Shown: positions 16,837 through 25,801, counted from the stretch's first letter. The stretch is DNA of 64,000 nucleotides from an uncultured Bacteroidales bacterium (GCA_944326255.1 CALVDG010000012.1:1-64000); one strand, 5' to 3'. Numbers and translations: made by a program. Notes: a model not told the origin generated them from the sequence alone.

Positions 16837-17103
16837 TTAATTGTTATCTATATCATTTTCATTATTGTCGCAGTTGTCTCCGGCAGAGCTGACCATCAGG
16901 GAGAAATCCTCCTTGTCCCGGTCCAGTCCGGCTTCTATGAAGCGGCTCAGGGCCACGCAGTCATCTATGCACACCGGTCTGTCCAAAGCCCTGAAGAACA
17001 CTTTTATGTTGTTGGCCTTGTTGACCTTCACGTCTACGAGGACCAGTCTGTTGTCCTCCATGTACTTTTCTACAATCTGTTCTATGGTGCGTTTCTCAAT
17101 CAT
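16837..17103 (-). CDS. rimP: Ribosome maturation factor RimP, N-terminal domain only
   Basis: I place the start at ATG 17101-17103 (MIEKRTIEQIVEKYM), giving 88 aa. The N-terminal RimP domain is complete: LVLVDVKVNKANNIKVFFRA, VCIDDCVALSRFIEAGLDRDKEDFSLMVSSAG. A usual RimP (about 150 aa) continues from SSAG with a D-R-P-L segment and an SH3-like C-terminal domain. Here it ends in an Asn/Asp-rich tail, DNCDNNENDIDNN, and a stop. nusA starts 11 nt later, so there is no room for the missing domain. RimP assists 30S assembly, and the second domain contributes to ribosomal protein binding. The truncation may be lineage-specific and functional, or a recent deletion. Confidence 0.85.
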   Translation of the reverse strand: MIEKRTIEQIVEKYMEDNRLVLVDVKVNKANNIKVFFRALDRPVCIDDCVALSRFIEAGLDRDKEDFSLMVSSAGDNCDNNENDIDNN

Positions 17104-17137
17104 CTGATGCGGTTTTACGGGAGTGGCTAATAAGACG

Positions 17138-17158
17138 AAAGGGACTCGCCGTCCCTTT
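17138..17158 (-). promoter_or_regulatory. Hairpin in the rimP-nusA-infB mRNA leader
   Basis: AAAGGGAC-TCGCC-GTCCCTTT is a perfect 8-bp stem with a 5-nt loop. It lies about 15 nt after the expected transcription start and 35 nt before the rimP ATG. No U-tract follows in the direction of transcription, so it is more likely a leader regulatory or stability element than a terminator. Confidence 0.6.
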
Positions 17159-17177
17159 CCACTATCCTTTATCGCGA

Positions 17178-17209
17178 CAAAAGTAATGGTTTTGTGCTGA
17201 TAATCCAAA
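17178..17209 (-). promoter_or_regulatory. Promoter of rimP-nusA-infB
   Basis: On the minus strand TTTG (complement of 17206-17209), a 20-nt spacer and TACTTTTG (complement of 17178-17185) fit the Bacteroidetes consensus. The leader to rimP would be about 70 nt and contains the hairpin at 17138-17158. Confidence 0.75.
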
Positions 17210-17258
17210 AAAAATTATTTTCTTTGCACAATTCTTTAATAGTGAAATTAGACTTATA

Positions 17259-18251
17259 ATGGAGGTAAGTGCAAAACAGATAGCTGAGCATCTTGGAGGC
17301 GAAATCGTCGGAAATCCCGATGTGACAGTCTCTTCCGTGGCTCGTATAGAGTCCGGCAAGCCCGGGACGCTCTGTTTTCTGGCCAATCCCAAATACGAAC
17401 ATTACCTTTATACCTGTAAGGCCAGCATAGTTCTCATAAACAAGTCTTTTGAACCAAAGGAGGCCGTATCGCCCACCTTGGTGAGGGTGGACAATGCCTA
17501 TGAGGCCGTTGCATCGCTTCTGGACCTGCTCAACACGATGAAGGCCGCCAGACGCCGCGGCAGGGCCTGGTCGTCTCATGTGGCGTTCTCGGCAAGGCTT
17601 GGAAAAGGTGTATATGTGGGAGCCAATGCCTATGTGGGCAAAAAGACAACGGTAGGCCGTAATACGCAGATATATCCTTTAGTATATATTGGAGAAGGTG
17701 TCACAATCGGCGAGAACTGCATTATATACCCGGGAGTGAAGATATACAGGGGCTGCAGGATAGGCAACAACTGCATCATACAGGCGGGGGCTGTCATAGG
17801 CTCTGACGGCTTCGGGTTCGCTCCTACGGAGGACGGTTCATACAAGAAGATACCTCAGACCGGAATCGTCACCATAGAGGACAACTGCGAGATAGGGGCC
17901 AATACGGTGATAGACCGCTCTACTATGGGAACGACGCTTATTGAGAAAGGCGTGAAGCTGGACAACCTGATACAGGTGGCTCACAATGTGGTGATAGGCT
18001 CCAATACCGTGATTGCCGCGCAGTCCGGTATCGCCGGCTCCACCAAGATAGGCCGTTCGTGCATGTTCGGCGGTCAGGTCGGCATAGCCGGTCATCTCAA
18101 TATCGCGGACGGTACCAAGCTTACGGCACAGGCCGGGGTGCAGAGTGATATAAAGGAAGAAGGGAAGGTATATATGGGTAGTCCGGCATTTGAGCATATA
18201 AGCTTTATAAGGGCATACGCCCTGTTCCGCAGAAGCGGTATGAAAAAGTAA
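17259..18251 (+). CDS. lpxD: UDP-3-O-(3-hydroxyacyl)glucosamine N-acyltransferase LpxD
   Basis: A 330-aa enzyme of the third lipid A step, adding the amide-linked hydroxyacyl chain. The N-terminal uridine-binding domain covers residues 1-~105 (ISSVAR-like block SSVARIESGKPGTLCFLANPKY). It is followed by left-handed beta-helix hexapeptide repeats (YVGANAYVGKKTTVGRNTQIYP..., EIGANTVIDRSTMG). The catalytic His is in LIQVAHNVVIGSN, about residue 242. It is the first gene of lpxD-lpxC-lpxA-wbqC and is divergent from rimP. Confidence 0.96.
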   Translation: MEVSAKQIAEHLGGEIVGNPDVTVSSVARIESGKPGTLCFLANPKYEHYLYTCKASIVLINKSFEPKEAVSPTLVRVDNAYEAVASLLDLLNTMKAARRRGRAWSSHVAFSARLGKGVYVGANAYVGKKTTVGRNTQIYPLVYIGEGVTIGENCIIYPGVKIYRGCRIGNNCIIQAGAVIGSDGFGFAPTEDGSYKKIPQTGIVTIEDNCEIGANTVIDRSTMGTTLIEKGVKLDNLIQVAHNVVIGSNTVIAAQSGIAGSTKIGRSCMFGGQVGIAGHLNIADGTKLTAQAGVQSDIKEEGKVYMGSPAFEHISFIRAYALFRRSGMKK

Positions 18252-18266
18252 TTTAAACTGAAACTT

Positions 18267-19193
18267 ATGTCAGACAGACAGAAAACTCTTAAGAAAGAAT
18301 ATATATTTGAAGGAAAGGGACTGCATTCGGGACAGAATGTGAGGATGAAGCTTTCTCCCGCTCCTGTCAATCACGGTATCAGATTCCTGAGGAAGGATCT
18401 CGGTGACAGAGCCGTTATAGAGGCGTTGGTGGATTATGTCACATATACCCAGCGCGGAACTACCCTTGAGAACGGAGAGGTCAGGATATCTACTCTGGAA
18501 CACCTGATGGCCGCTTTTTATGGTCTGGGAGTGGACAATGCCCTGGTTACTGTAGATAATTTCGAGGTGCCCATACTGGACGGAAGTGCGCTTCCGTATG
18601 TCAGGGCCATACTTCCGGACGGACTGGATGAGCAAGATGCGGAAAGGCAGTATTTTGTGGTCAGGGAGCCGATTCATTACAAGGATGAGAAGTCCGGCTC
18701 GGAGATAACCGTCCTTCCGGCGGAAGAGTTTTCCGTGGATCTGACTATAGACTTCAATTCTCACGTTCTGGGCGTTCAGAAGTTCCATTATGACGGCAGT
18801 ACTGATTTCGCAGGGGAGGTGGCTCCCTGCCGTACTTTCGTGTTTTTCCATGAGATAGAGTTTCTCTTCAAGAACAACCTTATAAAGGGAGGAGACCTGG
18901 ACAATGCTCTGGTGATAGTGGAGCATCCGGTTCCGGAGGAGGATCTGGCCCGCATGGCCGCGCTCTTCAACGTGGAGAAAGTGGACAGGCTTCCCGAGGG
19001 CTATCTGGACAATGTCCGTTTACATTTCCCGAATGAGTGCGCCCGGCACAAGCTGCTGGATCTTCTCGGGGACTTCTCTCTTGTCGGCAGACGCATAAAG
19101 GGTCATGTGACGGCGGATAAGTCCGGTCACAGGATCAATACTGCCGTGGCACAGATTATGCGGCGGGAGATTTTAAGAAACGGTAATAATTAA
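18267..19193 (+). CDS. lpxC: UDP-3-O-acyl-N-acetylglucosamine deacetylase LpxC, not fused to FabZ
   Basis: A 308-aa zinc deacetylase, the committed step of lipid A synthesis. The residues expected from E. coli LpxC are present: GLHSG near 20, the zinc ligand in STLEHLMAA (His79), zinc ligands in ARHKLLDLLGD (His261, Asp265) and the catalytic His in KSGHRIN (His288). In many Bacteroidetes LpxC is fused to FabZ (about 460 aa); here it stops at the end of the LpxC domain and lpxA follows after 7 nt. No fabZ is seen in this window. Confidence 0.95.
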   Translation: MSDRQKTLKKEYIFEGKGLHSGQNVRMKLSPAPVNHGIRFLRKDLGDRAVIEALVDYVTYTQRGTTLENGEVRISTLEHLMAAFYGLGVDNALVTVDNFEVPILDGSALPYVRAILPDGLDEQDAERQYFVVREPIHYKDEKSGSEITVLPAEEFSVDLTIDFNSHVLGVQKFHYDGSTDFAGEVAPCRTFVFFHEIEFLFKNNLIKGGDLDNALVIVEHPVPEEDLARMAALFNVEKVDRLPEGYLDNVRLHFPNECARHKLLDLLGDFSLVGRRIKGHVTADKSGHRINTAVAQIMRREILRNGNN

Positions 19194-19200
19194 ACAAGAT

Positions 19201-19995
19201 ATGATGCAATTTTCGTCAGTTCATCCCAACGCCAGGATTGCCGCAAATGTGGAGATAGGCCCCTATTGCTACATTGCGGAGAATGTGGAAATAGGCGAGG
19301 GATGTGTTATCGGTCCTCATGTGACTATTTTCGACTATGTTAAGATAGGTAAGAACTGCAAGATATTCCCCGGTGCCGTCATCGGAGCCATACCTCAGGA
19401 CATGAAGTATTCCGGTGAGGTCACATGGGTGGAGATAGGCAACAATACGGTCATCCGCGAGTGCGCGACCGTCAACCGAGGAACAGCCGCAAGCGGAAAG
19501 ATGCTTACCAAGATAGGCGACAACTGCCTGATCATGTCCTATGCGCATGTGGCTCATGACTGCCGTATCGGCAATCACGTAATCCAGGTCAGCTATGTGG
19601 GACTGGCCGGAGAGACGGATGTGGACGACTGGGCTATCATCGGAGGCGGCTCGCTGGCCCATCAGTTCACCCGCATCGGTATGCATGCCATGATCCAGGG
19701 CGGTTCCAAGATAGCCAAGGATGTTCCGCCCTATGCCCTCGTGGGACGTTCTCCTCTGTCTTTCTGCGGACTCAATAACGTAGGACTCCGCCGAAGGGGA
19801 TTCACCAACGAGCAGATAGACCGTATCCGCGAGATATACCGCATCATCTACAACAGCGGACTCAATCGCAGCGATGCCTGCGTAGAGGTGGAAAGAGAGG
19901 TCCCGCCCTGCATAGAGAGGGACAATATTCTCAACTTCATCCGTGCCTCCAAGAGAGGAATCGTCAAGTACTCAGATCTCTCAGCCGATGACTAG
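19201..19995 (+). CDS. lpxA: UDP-N-acetylglucosamine O-acyltransferase LpxA
   Basis: A 264-aa cytoplasmic trimeric acyltransferase, the first lipid A step. Hexapeptide repeats run from residue ~8 to ~190. The catalytic His is in SYAHVAHDCRIGN (about residue 119, matching E. coli His125), and the GGGSLAHQFTRIG...GGSKIAKDVPPY region is diagnostic for LpxA. Two ATGs are adjacent (19201 and 19204). The last 8 nt overlap the start of wbqC, consistent with translational coupling. Confidence 0.96.
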   Translation: MMQFSSVHPNARIAANVEIGPYCYIAENVEIGEGCVIGPHVTIFDYVKIGKNCKIFPGAVIGAIPQDMKYSGEVTWVEIGNNTVIRECATVNRGTAASGKMLTKIGDNCLIMSYAHVAHDCRIGNHVIQVSYVGLAGETDVDDWAIIGGGSLAHQFTRIGMHAMIQGGSKIAKDVPPYALVGRSPLSFCGLNNVGLRRRGFTNEQIDRIREIYRIIYNSGLNRSDACVEVEREVPPCIERDNILNFIRASKRGIVKYSDLSADD

Positions 19996-20611
19996 TGGCG
20001 GATATGCGGTGGTGACCACTGCGTATTTCCCTCCGGTGGAGTACTTTATGGCCGCAGCCGCGACAGAACATCTCCTTATAGAGGACAGTGAGTCCTATGT
20101 GAAGCAATCATACAGAAACCGTTGCAGGATATATGCCTGCGACGGTATTTTGTCTCTGACTGTTCCCGTGTCCGCTCCGGACGGAGACAGAGGAATAAGG
20201 TCGGTCAGGATAGATTATTCGAAGCCCTGGCTTCAGCAGCATGAGCGGGCCCTGGTGTCGGCTTACCGCACATCGGCGTTTTTCGAGTATTATCAGGACG
20301 ATATATTCGCTATTCTGGATTCTCGTCCGCGGACTCTTTTTGAACTCAATACGGCTCTTACAGTCAGGATGCTGGAACTGCTGGGACTCAGATGCCGGGT
20401 CTCCTTCATCGGAGAATATCTCCAGGAGTATGGCCCGGATGTTCTGGATCTGCGGGATGCCATACATCCTAAAAAAACGGTCCCGGAGATGTTCCGGAAC
20501 CGTTTCAAGTCTTACTATCAGGTGTTTTCTGAAAAATTCGGGTTCATACCAGGACTGTCGGCACTGGACCTGCTCTTCAATGAGGGACCGAATGCCCTGT
20601 CCTTTCTCTAG
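19988..20611 (+). CDS. WbqC-like family protein
   Basis: A 207-aa protein when started at ATG 19988, which overlaps the lpxA stop (ATGACTAG). It shows the WbqC-family pattern: an N-terminal YFPPVEYFMAAA, then KQSYRNRCRIYACDGILSLTVPV, YSKPWLQQHERALVSAYRTSAFFEYY, and a C-terminal YYQVFSEKFGFIPGLSALDLLFNEGPNA. WbqC relatives occur in O-antigen and cell-surface loci, but the biochemical activity is not established. Position after lpxA suggests a surface glycan or lipid role. Its end overlaps the convergent porin gene by 4 nt. Confidence 0.88.
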   Translation: MTSGGYAVVTTAYFPPVEYFMAAAATEHLLIEDSESYVKQSYRNRCRIYACDGILSLTVPVSAPDGDRGIRSVRIDYSKPWLQQHERALVSAYRTSAFFEYYQDDIFAILDSRPRTLFELNTALTVRMLELLGLRCRVSFIGEYLQEYGPDVLDLRDAIHPKKTVPEMFRNRFKSYYQVFSEKFGFIPGLSALDLLFNEGPNALSFL

Positions 20612-22146
20612 AATCTCCAGCCCAGCGTCAGAAGTATCTTCCAGTCGCGGAATCTCTCGCTGGTAACCGGGGCTTCAAAGGTCTCGTAACTGTCGTACAG
20701 CAGGTAGTTGTTGTCGCTTTGATTGCATTGCTGCTGGTAGGCCAGATCAATGAAAAAGCCGGACAATGCCCTGAATCCGATACCGGCTGATGCGTAGTGG
20801 CGGCTGAAGTCAAAGTCTCTGTCAGGGGAACTGTAGTAGTTGTAACCGAGTCTCAGCGCCAGTTGGGGAATGGGCCAGGTCTCTATGCCGGCCCGGACAT
20901 TGTTTACTGCCTGGTAGTATGTGGAGATATACTCGTTGTCGTATTGAAAGGCGTTCCTGTTTCCGTTGTTGTCGGACAGGAATATGCCGGAGTAGTCCGT
21001 CCTCTCGTAGTCCACGGCCAGGGCCAGGAATCCTCCGAGGGTGTAGCCCACTCCCAGATTCCACCTGAACGGGGAAGTTAGCCGGTAGGAACTCTCGCCC
21101 AAGGGTGAGTCAAGGGCGGCGCGTCCGAGGCCGGTATTGCCGTTCATGCTTTCCATCCAGGTCTCGTTGAGGTACATCCAGGTAGGAGTGGAGATGGAGC
21201 CGCCTATGGTCAGGCCTGCCACTGGACGCACTATGAAGCCGGCCTCTACACTTACGCCGAGTCCGGACGTGGTCATGCGGTACTCGCGGGTAAAGTCTGT
21301 GAACCCGGTGTCAAACAGATCTGGGTCGCCGGCAATCTCCGAGATGGATGTGAACTCGTTCATCCAGATGCTCTGGAGGGTAAGGTTCACTCCGAAGAAG
21401 AAGATATCGCTGATGTTTCCGGAGGCGTTGATGATGATGTCCTCCACGTAGCCTGTCCGCTCTCTGTAGTAACTCTGATTGAGTGAACCCGGTATGTAGA
21501 ACTTGCCGTCTTTGTCAATACTTTCCGTAGCACCTCTGAACAATCCGTTGGCGACAGTGTCCACAAGACCCGAGTTCCATCCCAGAACCCAGGAACTCGG
21601 ATTGCGGTAGAAAGGCAGTGTAGGGTCGTTCTCGGGCATTGTAAGGCTGTTGGCGTCAATTCCGGTCATGCCGTATGCCAGGCTGCCCAGGTAGCTGGAT
21701 GAACTCTGTATGCCGCTGCCGGAACTCCGGTAGGCGAAGTTGTTGGACTGATTTGCGGTGATGGCGAAGTTGAAGTTGAGCAGTCCTCTGGTCCTGCCGG
21801 TCTCGAAGGAACCGACCCAGCCCACGTTGGACAGGGACAGGCGGCTCTTGTCGGCCCGCGCGGAGTTACCCAGGAATGAAGTATTGGTGATGCTGGAGTA
21901 GACGGACGGGGTGAGTGTAATCTCGGTGTACCGGTATACTCCGGAAGCTGCCGGGTTGTACGACAGGGCTCCGAGGTCTCCTCCGAGGGCTGTCATGGCG
22001 TTGCCCATAGCCACGCTGCGGGCCGTACCGTCGTAGAACTGGCTGGAGAACAGCAGCGCGTTGTTGTAATACTGCGGTGTTATCTGTGCATATGCCGACA
22101 GTACACTTCCTAAAAGTGCAGTGAATATGATAAGTCTCTTGTACAT
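20608..22146 (-). CDS. OMPP1/FadL/TodX-family outer membrane protein
   Basis: A 512-aa protein with a signal peptide (MYKRLIIFTALLGSVLSAYA-Q). An N-terminal block YDGTARSVAMGNAMTALGGDLGALSYNPA is characteristic of Bacteroidetes OMPP1/FadL-like beta-barrels. Repeated aromatic amphipathic strands follow to a C-terminal aromatic ...LTLGWRF. The family transports hydrophobic compounds across the outer membrane; the substrate here is unknown. It lies 18 nt downstream of the Trp-rich lipoprotein on the same strand, so the two probably form an operon. Confidence 0.87.
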   Translation of the reverse strand: MYKRLIIFTALLGSVLSAYAQITPQYYNNALLFSSQFYDGTARSVAMGNAMTALGGDLGALSYNPAASGVYRYTEITLTPSVYSSITNTSFLGNSARADKSRLSLSNVGWVGSFETGRTRGLLNFNFAITANQSNNFAYRSSGSGIQSSSSYLGSLAYGMTGIDANSLTMPENDPTLPFYRNPSSWVLGWNSGLVDTVANGLFRGATESIDKDGKFYIPGSLNQSYYRERTGYVEDIIINASGNISDIFFFGVNLTLQSIWMNEFTSISEIAGDPDLFDTGFTDFTREYRMTTSGLGVSVEAGFIVRPVAGLTIGGSISTPTWMYLNETWMESMNGNTGLGRAALDSPLGESSYRLTSPFRWNLGVGYTLGGFLALAVDYERTDYSGIFLSDNNGNRNAFQYDNEYISTYYQAVNNVRAGIETWPIPQLALRLGYNYYSSPDRDFDFSRHYASAGIGFRALSGFFIDLAYQQQCNQSDNNYLLYDSYETFEAPVTSERFRDWKILLTLGWRF

Positions 22147-22164
22147 TGTCCTGATGGTCTAAAG

Positions 22165-23514
22165 TTATCTTCTTACGCTCCTGACACTGCCGCCGCTGCT
22201 GCGTGAGCCTCCGCTGAACGATGACCTGCTTCCGCCTGTACTGAAAGAGGAACGGGATACGCTTCTGGTTGCGGAGCTGTTGTTGAATGTCCTGGACGAG
22301 GATGTGCTCCTGTTGAATACGGTGTTGTTGGTACGGCTGTAGCCGTTGGACCTTACAGTTGATGTGGCCGTCCTGTTGAATCCGGTGCCGTTGAGGCTGC
22401 CGCTTACGGTCGCTGTGCCACGACGCATCTCAAACGGATTCCTGAAAGATGTGGCTGTAGAGGTGGCGGCTCTTCTGTAAGAGGAGTTTGTTGTCCTGTA
22501 TGACGGGCCGGCAGTCCTGTTGAGCGATTCGGCCCTGACAGCGGTTCTTCCTGTCTGTACATATCTGTTTCCGGAACTGATGTGGCCTACAGGCTTGAAA
22601 TTCCCGACGGCAGTTGTCCTGCCGCTGTTTACGGATACGGCAGTTCCCGTATTGGATACTCTTGTGGCAGTGGTCTTAAGCGAAGTGACTTTCTGTGCGG
22701 TGGCTGTGTTGCCCCTGACGACCGATACAGTAGGCCTTACAGTGGAAGCGACCGTCCTGCCTGAAGTGACCGCCTGGCGTACAGTACCTGCGTTACGTAC
22801 AGTGTTGGTGTTCCGCACGGCAGTTCCGGTCTGACGGACAGTGTTGCCTGATGCAGTGAGCCTGCTTCCGGAGAGACCGGCTCCTGTTCTCAGGCTTGTG
22901 CCGGTGTACCGCCTGTCATAGTGTATGGCTGGCTGATATGCCACGGGGTATCCCCACGGACCGTACCAGGGGTCATACCATCCGCCCCAGTAGCCGCCCC
23001 ACCACGGGCCGTACCATCCCCAGCTGTTCCAGGCGAAGCTCCATGTCCAGCCGTAACTGGGATACCACGGGTCGTATATGCCGGGGAACCAGGGCGAGTA
23101 CCAGTTGTACCAGTCAGCCCAGCTTGAGTATCTGCCCCATGGGCCGAACATGTCCCAGTAACGCCAGTCCCAGTACGAGCAATAGGTGTCGTAACCGAGC
23201 AGATTGTATTCGTACCAGTTGTCCACGTTGATGTTGAGTGGAACTGCAGTGGCCGTGGCGGCTGATGTTATGCTGTTTGTGCCGTTTATACTAGCAAGCA
23301 TTATGGTGTCCGAGAAACGGGCTGCTTCCTGTCTTGTCTTCTCGATGAGGTCCTGCATCTCCTGACGGTCCTCGGCCAGCTGCTGGCGGGACTCCTTGTC
23401 AGGTCTGTAATATATGCCGTCTTCGAAAGCGGAAGAGGCATAATAGGATGATGTTCCGCAGGAGGACAGCAGCGCTGCGGAGCATATGGAAAGGAAAATC
23501 AAACTTTTTTTCAT
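22165..23514 (-). CDS. Trp/Tyr-rich low-complexity lipoprotein, unknown function
   Basis: I do not recognise a family. The 449-aa protein has a lipoprotein signal (LLSSC, Cys19), a short charged helical stretch (residues ~38-68, likely coiled coil), and a segment at residues 100-187 with 21 Trp plus many Tyr, Gly and Pro (motifs such as DPWY, GWGW, WWGGYWGGWY). A long basic Arg/Thr/Ser/Asn/Gly-rich tail (~200-449) has loose RTA/RTG/TVR repeats and ends in SGG-SRSS repeats. It has an unusually strong Shine-Dalgarno. The acylated Cys, aromatic domain and flexible cationic tail suggest a surface or periplasmic scaffold, perhaps binding glycan or nucleic acid (inference). Confidence 0.8.
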   Translation of the reverse strand: MKKSLIFLSICSAALLSSCGTSSYYASSAFEDGIYYRPDKESRQQLAEDRQEMQDLIEKTRQEAARFSDTIMLASINGTNSITSAATATAVPLNINVDNWYEYNLLGYDTYCSYWDWRYWDMFGPWGRYSSWADWYNWYSPWFPGIYDPWYPSYGWTWSFAWNSWGWYGPWWGGYWGGWYDPWYGPWGYPVAYQPAIHYDRRYTGTSLRTGAGLSGSRLTASGNTVRQTGTAVRNTNTVRNAGTVRQAVTSGRTVASTVRPTVSVVRGNTATAQKVTSLKTTATRVSNTGTAVSVNSGRTTAVGNFKPVGHISSGNRYVQTGRTAVRAESLNRTAGPSYRTTNSSYRRAATSTATSFRNPFEMRRGTATVSGSLNGTGFNRTATSTVRSNGYSRTNNTVFNRSTSSSRTFNNSSATRSVSRSSFSTGGSRSSFSGGSRSSGGSVRSVRR

Positions 23515-23518
23515 ACCT

Positions 23519-23526
23519 ACCTCCTT
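23519..23526 (-). promoter_or_regulatory. Strong Shine-Dalgarno for the Trp-rich lipoprotein
   Basis: On the minus strand AAGGAGGT ends 4 nt before the ATG at 23512-23514. A full-length match is rare in this window and fixes the start of the lipoprotein. Confidence 0.7.
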
Positions 23527-23593
23527 GTTTTGTCAATAATTACTACTTTTGCATACAAATTAACAAAAATCATTCCATTTAAACAATACATTA

Positions 23594-25072
23594 ATGGCAA
23601 AAGAAGTTACAAGCAAGGAGGAGAATTACTCCCAATGGTATAACAATCTTGTGGTAAAGGCTGATCTGGCGGAGAATTCCGCAGTGAGGGGATGTATGGT
23701 CATCAAGCCTTACGGCTATGCTATCTGGGAGAAGATACAGGGACAGCTTGACAGGATGTTCAAGGCTACAGGACATCAGAACGCATATTTCCCGTTGTTC
23801 ATACCTAAGTCCTTTCTCAGCCGCGAGGCGGAGCATGTGGAGGGATTTGCAAAAGAGTGCGCTGTGGTGACCCATCACAGGCTCAAGGCCAATCCCGACG
23901 GTCCGGGAGTGGTGGTGGATCCGGATGCCAGACTGGAGGAGGAGCTGATAGTGAGACCCACCTCTGAGACCATCATATGGAACAGTTACAAGAACTGGAT
24001 AAAGTCATACAGGGATCTGCCCATACTGATCAATCAGTGGGCCAATGTGGTGCGCTGGGAGATGAGAACCCGCCTTTTCCTCCGTACCGCAGAGTTCCTG
24101 TGGCAGGAGGGACACACGGCCCACGCTACGGCTCAGGAAGCGATGGAGGAGGCTCAGAGGATGGTGCAGGTCTATGCCGACTTCGCCCGTACCCACATGG
24201 CCCTGCCGGTAGTGGTCGGCCACAAGTCGGAGCACGAGCGTTTCGCCGGGGCCCTCGATACTCTCTGCATCGAGGCCATGATGCAGGACGGCAAGGCCCT
24301 GCAGGCCGGTACGTCTCATTTCCTCGGACAGAATTTCGCGAAGGCTTTCGACGTTAAGTTCGCCGACAAGGACGGCAAGCTCGATTATGTATGGGCTACT
24401 TCATGGGGTGTGTCCACCCGTCTTATGGGTGCGCTCATCATGGCCCATGGAGACAACAACGGTCTTGTGCTGCCTCCGGCCATCGCCCCGATACAGGTGG
24501 TGTTCGTACCTATATATAAAGGTCAGGAGGAACTGGACCGCATGGTGGCTTACATGAAGGATATCGCTTCCGAGCTGGAAAAGGCCGGCATATCCACCAA
24601 GATAGACGACAGGGACAATGTCCGCTCAGGCTTCAAGTTCGCCGAGTGGGAGCTCAAGGGCGTGCCTGTCAGGGTCGTGATAGGTCCGCGTGATCTGGAA
24701 AGGGGAGATGTTGAGATCTGTCGCAGGGATACGTTGGAGAAGTCGGCTGCTTCCCGCGAGGGACTGGCCGGTCATATCAAGGAACTTCTGGATGATATAC
24801 AGGCCAATATCTACAACAAGGCATTGGCGTTCAGGGATTCCAAGACAGTCAAGGTGGATACATGGGATGAGTTCAAGGAGCGTATTGAGGAGGGAGGTTT
24901 CCTGCTCTGCCACTGGGACGGTACGACCGAGACGGAGATGAAGATTCAGGAGGAGACCAAAGCCACTATCCGTTGCATCCCTATTGACAGCTATGTCTGC
25001 GAGGAGCCGGGCAAGTGCGTTTACTCCGGCAGGCCTTCACAGAGAAGGGTGATTTTTGCAAGATCATATTAA
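23594..25072 (+). CDS. proS: Prolyl-tRNA synthetase, archaeal/eukaryotic type
   Basis: A 492-aa class II synthetase charging tRNA-Pro. Motif 2 and its surroundings are clear (ARPTSET-type block [43 protein letters not shown]). The absence of the bacterial editing insertion and the C-terminal [11 protein letters not shown]...RVIFARSY extension place it in the archaeal/eukaryotic-like (ProS type 3) group used by Bacteroidetes. A -7-like TACTTTTG lies at 23544-23551. The downstream hypothetical gene begins 15 nt later. Confidence 0.95.
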   Translation: MAKEVTSKEENYSQWYNNLVVKADLAENSAVRGCMVIKPYGYAIWEKIQGQLDRMFKATGHQNAYFPLFIPKSFLSREAEHVEGFAKECAVVTHHRLKANPDGPGVVVDPDARLEEELIVRPTSETIIWNSYKNWIKSYRDLPILINQWANVVRWEMRTRLFLRTAEFLWQEGHTAHATAQEAMEEAQRMVQVYADFARTHMALPVVVGHKSEHERFAGALDTLCIEAMMQDGKALQAGTSHFLGQNFAKAFDVKFADKDGKLDYVWATSWGVSTRLMGALIMAHGDNNGLVLPPAIAPIQVVFVPIYKGQEELDRMVAYMKDIASELEKAGISTKIDDRDNVRSGFKFAEWELKGVPVRVVIGPRDLERGDVEICRRDTLEKSAASREGLAGHIKELLDDIQANIYNKALAFRDSKTVKVDTWDEFKERIEEGGFLLCHWDGTTETEMKIQEETKATIRCIPIDSYVCEEPGKCVYSGRPSQRRVIFARSY

Positions 25073-25087
25073 AATATCCGACAGATA

Positions 25088-25801
25088 ATGAACAGTGATG
25101 ACTCAAGCCCCCGGGCCAAGATAATCAATCTGCTGAATGTCAAGTCTGTAATCAAGTCACAGATATTTGACCAGTGCCTGGAGGTCTTCGGTGTGCTCAA
25201 GGATGTCCTGAGCGAGATGAGCAATGACTTGAACGATATGCTGGAGAACCACGGTGCCAGACGGGTGCGTCTGGAATACCGGGACAGGGGCAAGTTCGAG
25301 GCTGAGCTGAAGTTTGCGGACGATGTGCTGATATTCAGCCTGCATACCGATGTGTTTGAATTCGACAGGGATCATCCGGTATGGAAGAATCCATACGCGA
25401 AGAACAACCCGTACAATACTTACTGCGGTGTGATCAATGTGTACAACTTCCTGTACGACTCCATGAAGTACAACCGCAATGACGACCTGGGCTATCTGGT
25501 GGCCAGGATGTTCATCAATAAGGACAAGGCATTTTTCGTGGAAGGCAAGCGGCAGAAGCGTCAGATTACCGACCAGTTCGGCAAGAGCACTCTGACCAGG
25601 GACGACCTGGTGGCTTTCGTGGAGTCTGCGATTCTGTATACTCTTTCATTTGACCTGCTGGTTCCCCCTTATGATATGGTGAAGGAGGCGACTGTGGGAG
25701 AGATGAATGTCAAGATAGAGTCCTCCAGGATGAAGACAGGCAAACGCCTGGGTTACAAATATAATTCCGACGACGTATTAAACTCTGAAAATCATGAATA
25801 G
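25088..25801 (+). CDS. Conserved hypothetical protein between proS and DUF3078
   Basis: I cannot assign a domain name. It is 237 aa long, probably cytoplasmic (no signal peptide or membrane segment), acidic and aromatic: an N-terminal helical region (VIKSQIFDQCLEVFGVLKDVLSEM), then a beta-rich stretch (RVRLEYRDRGKFEAELKFADDVLIFSLHTDVFEF), NPYNTYCGVINVYNFLYDSMKYNR, and KRQITDQFGKSTLTRDDLVAFVESAILY. Its stop overlaps the next start by 8 nt, indicating translational coupling to the DUF3078 gene. It looks like a genuine conserved Bacteroidales protein; the function is unknown. Confidence 0.8.
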   Translation: MNSDDSSPRAKIINLLNVKSVIKSQIFDQCLEVFGVLKDVLSEMSNDLNDMLENHGARRVRLEYRDRGKFEAELKFADDVLIFSLHTDVFEFDRDHPVWKNPYAKNNPYNTYCGVINVYNFLYDSMKYNRNDDLGYLVARMFINKDKAFFVEGKRQKRQITDQFGKSTLTRDDLVAFVESAILYTLSFDLLVPPYDMVKEATVGEMNVKIESSRMKTGKRLGYKYNSDDVLNSENHE

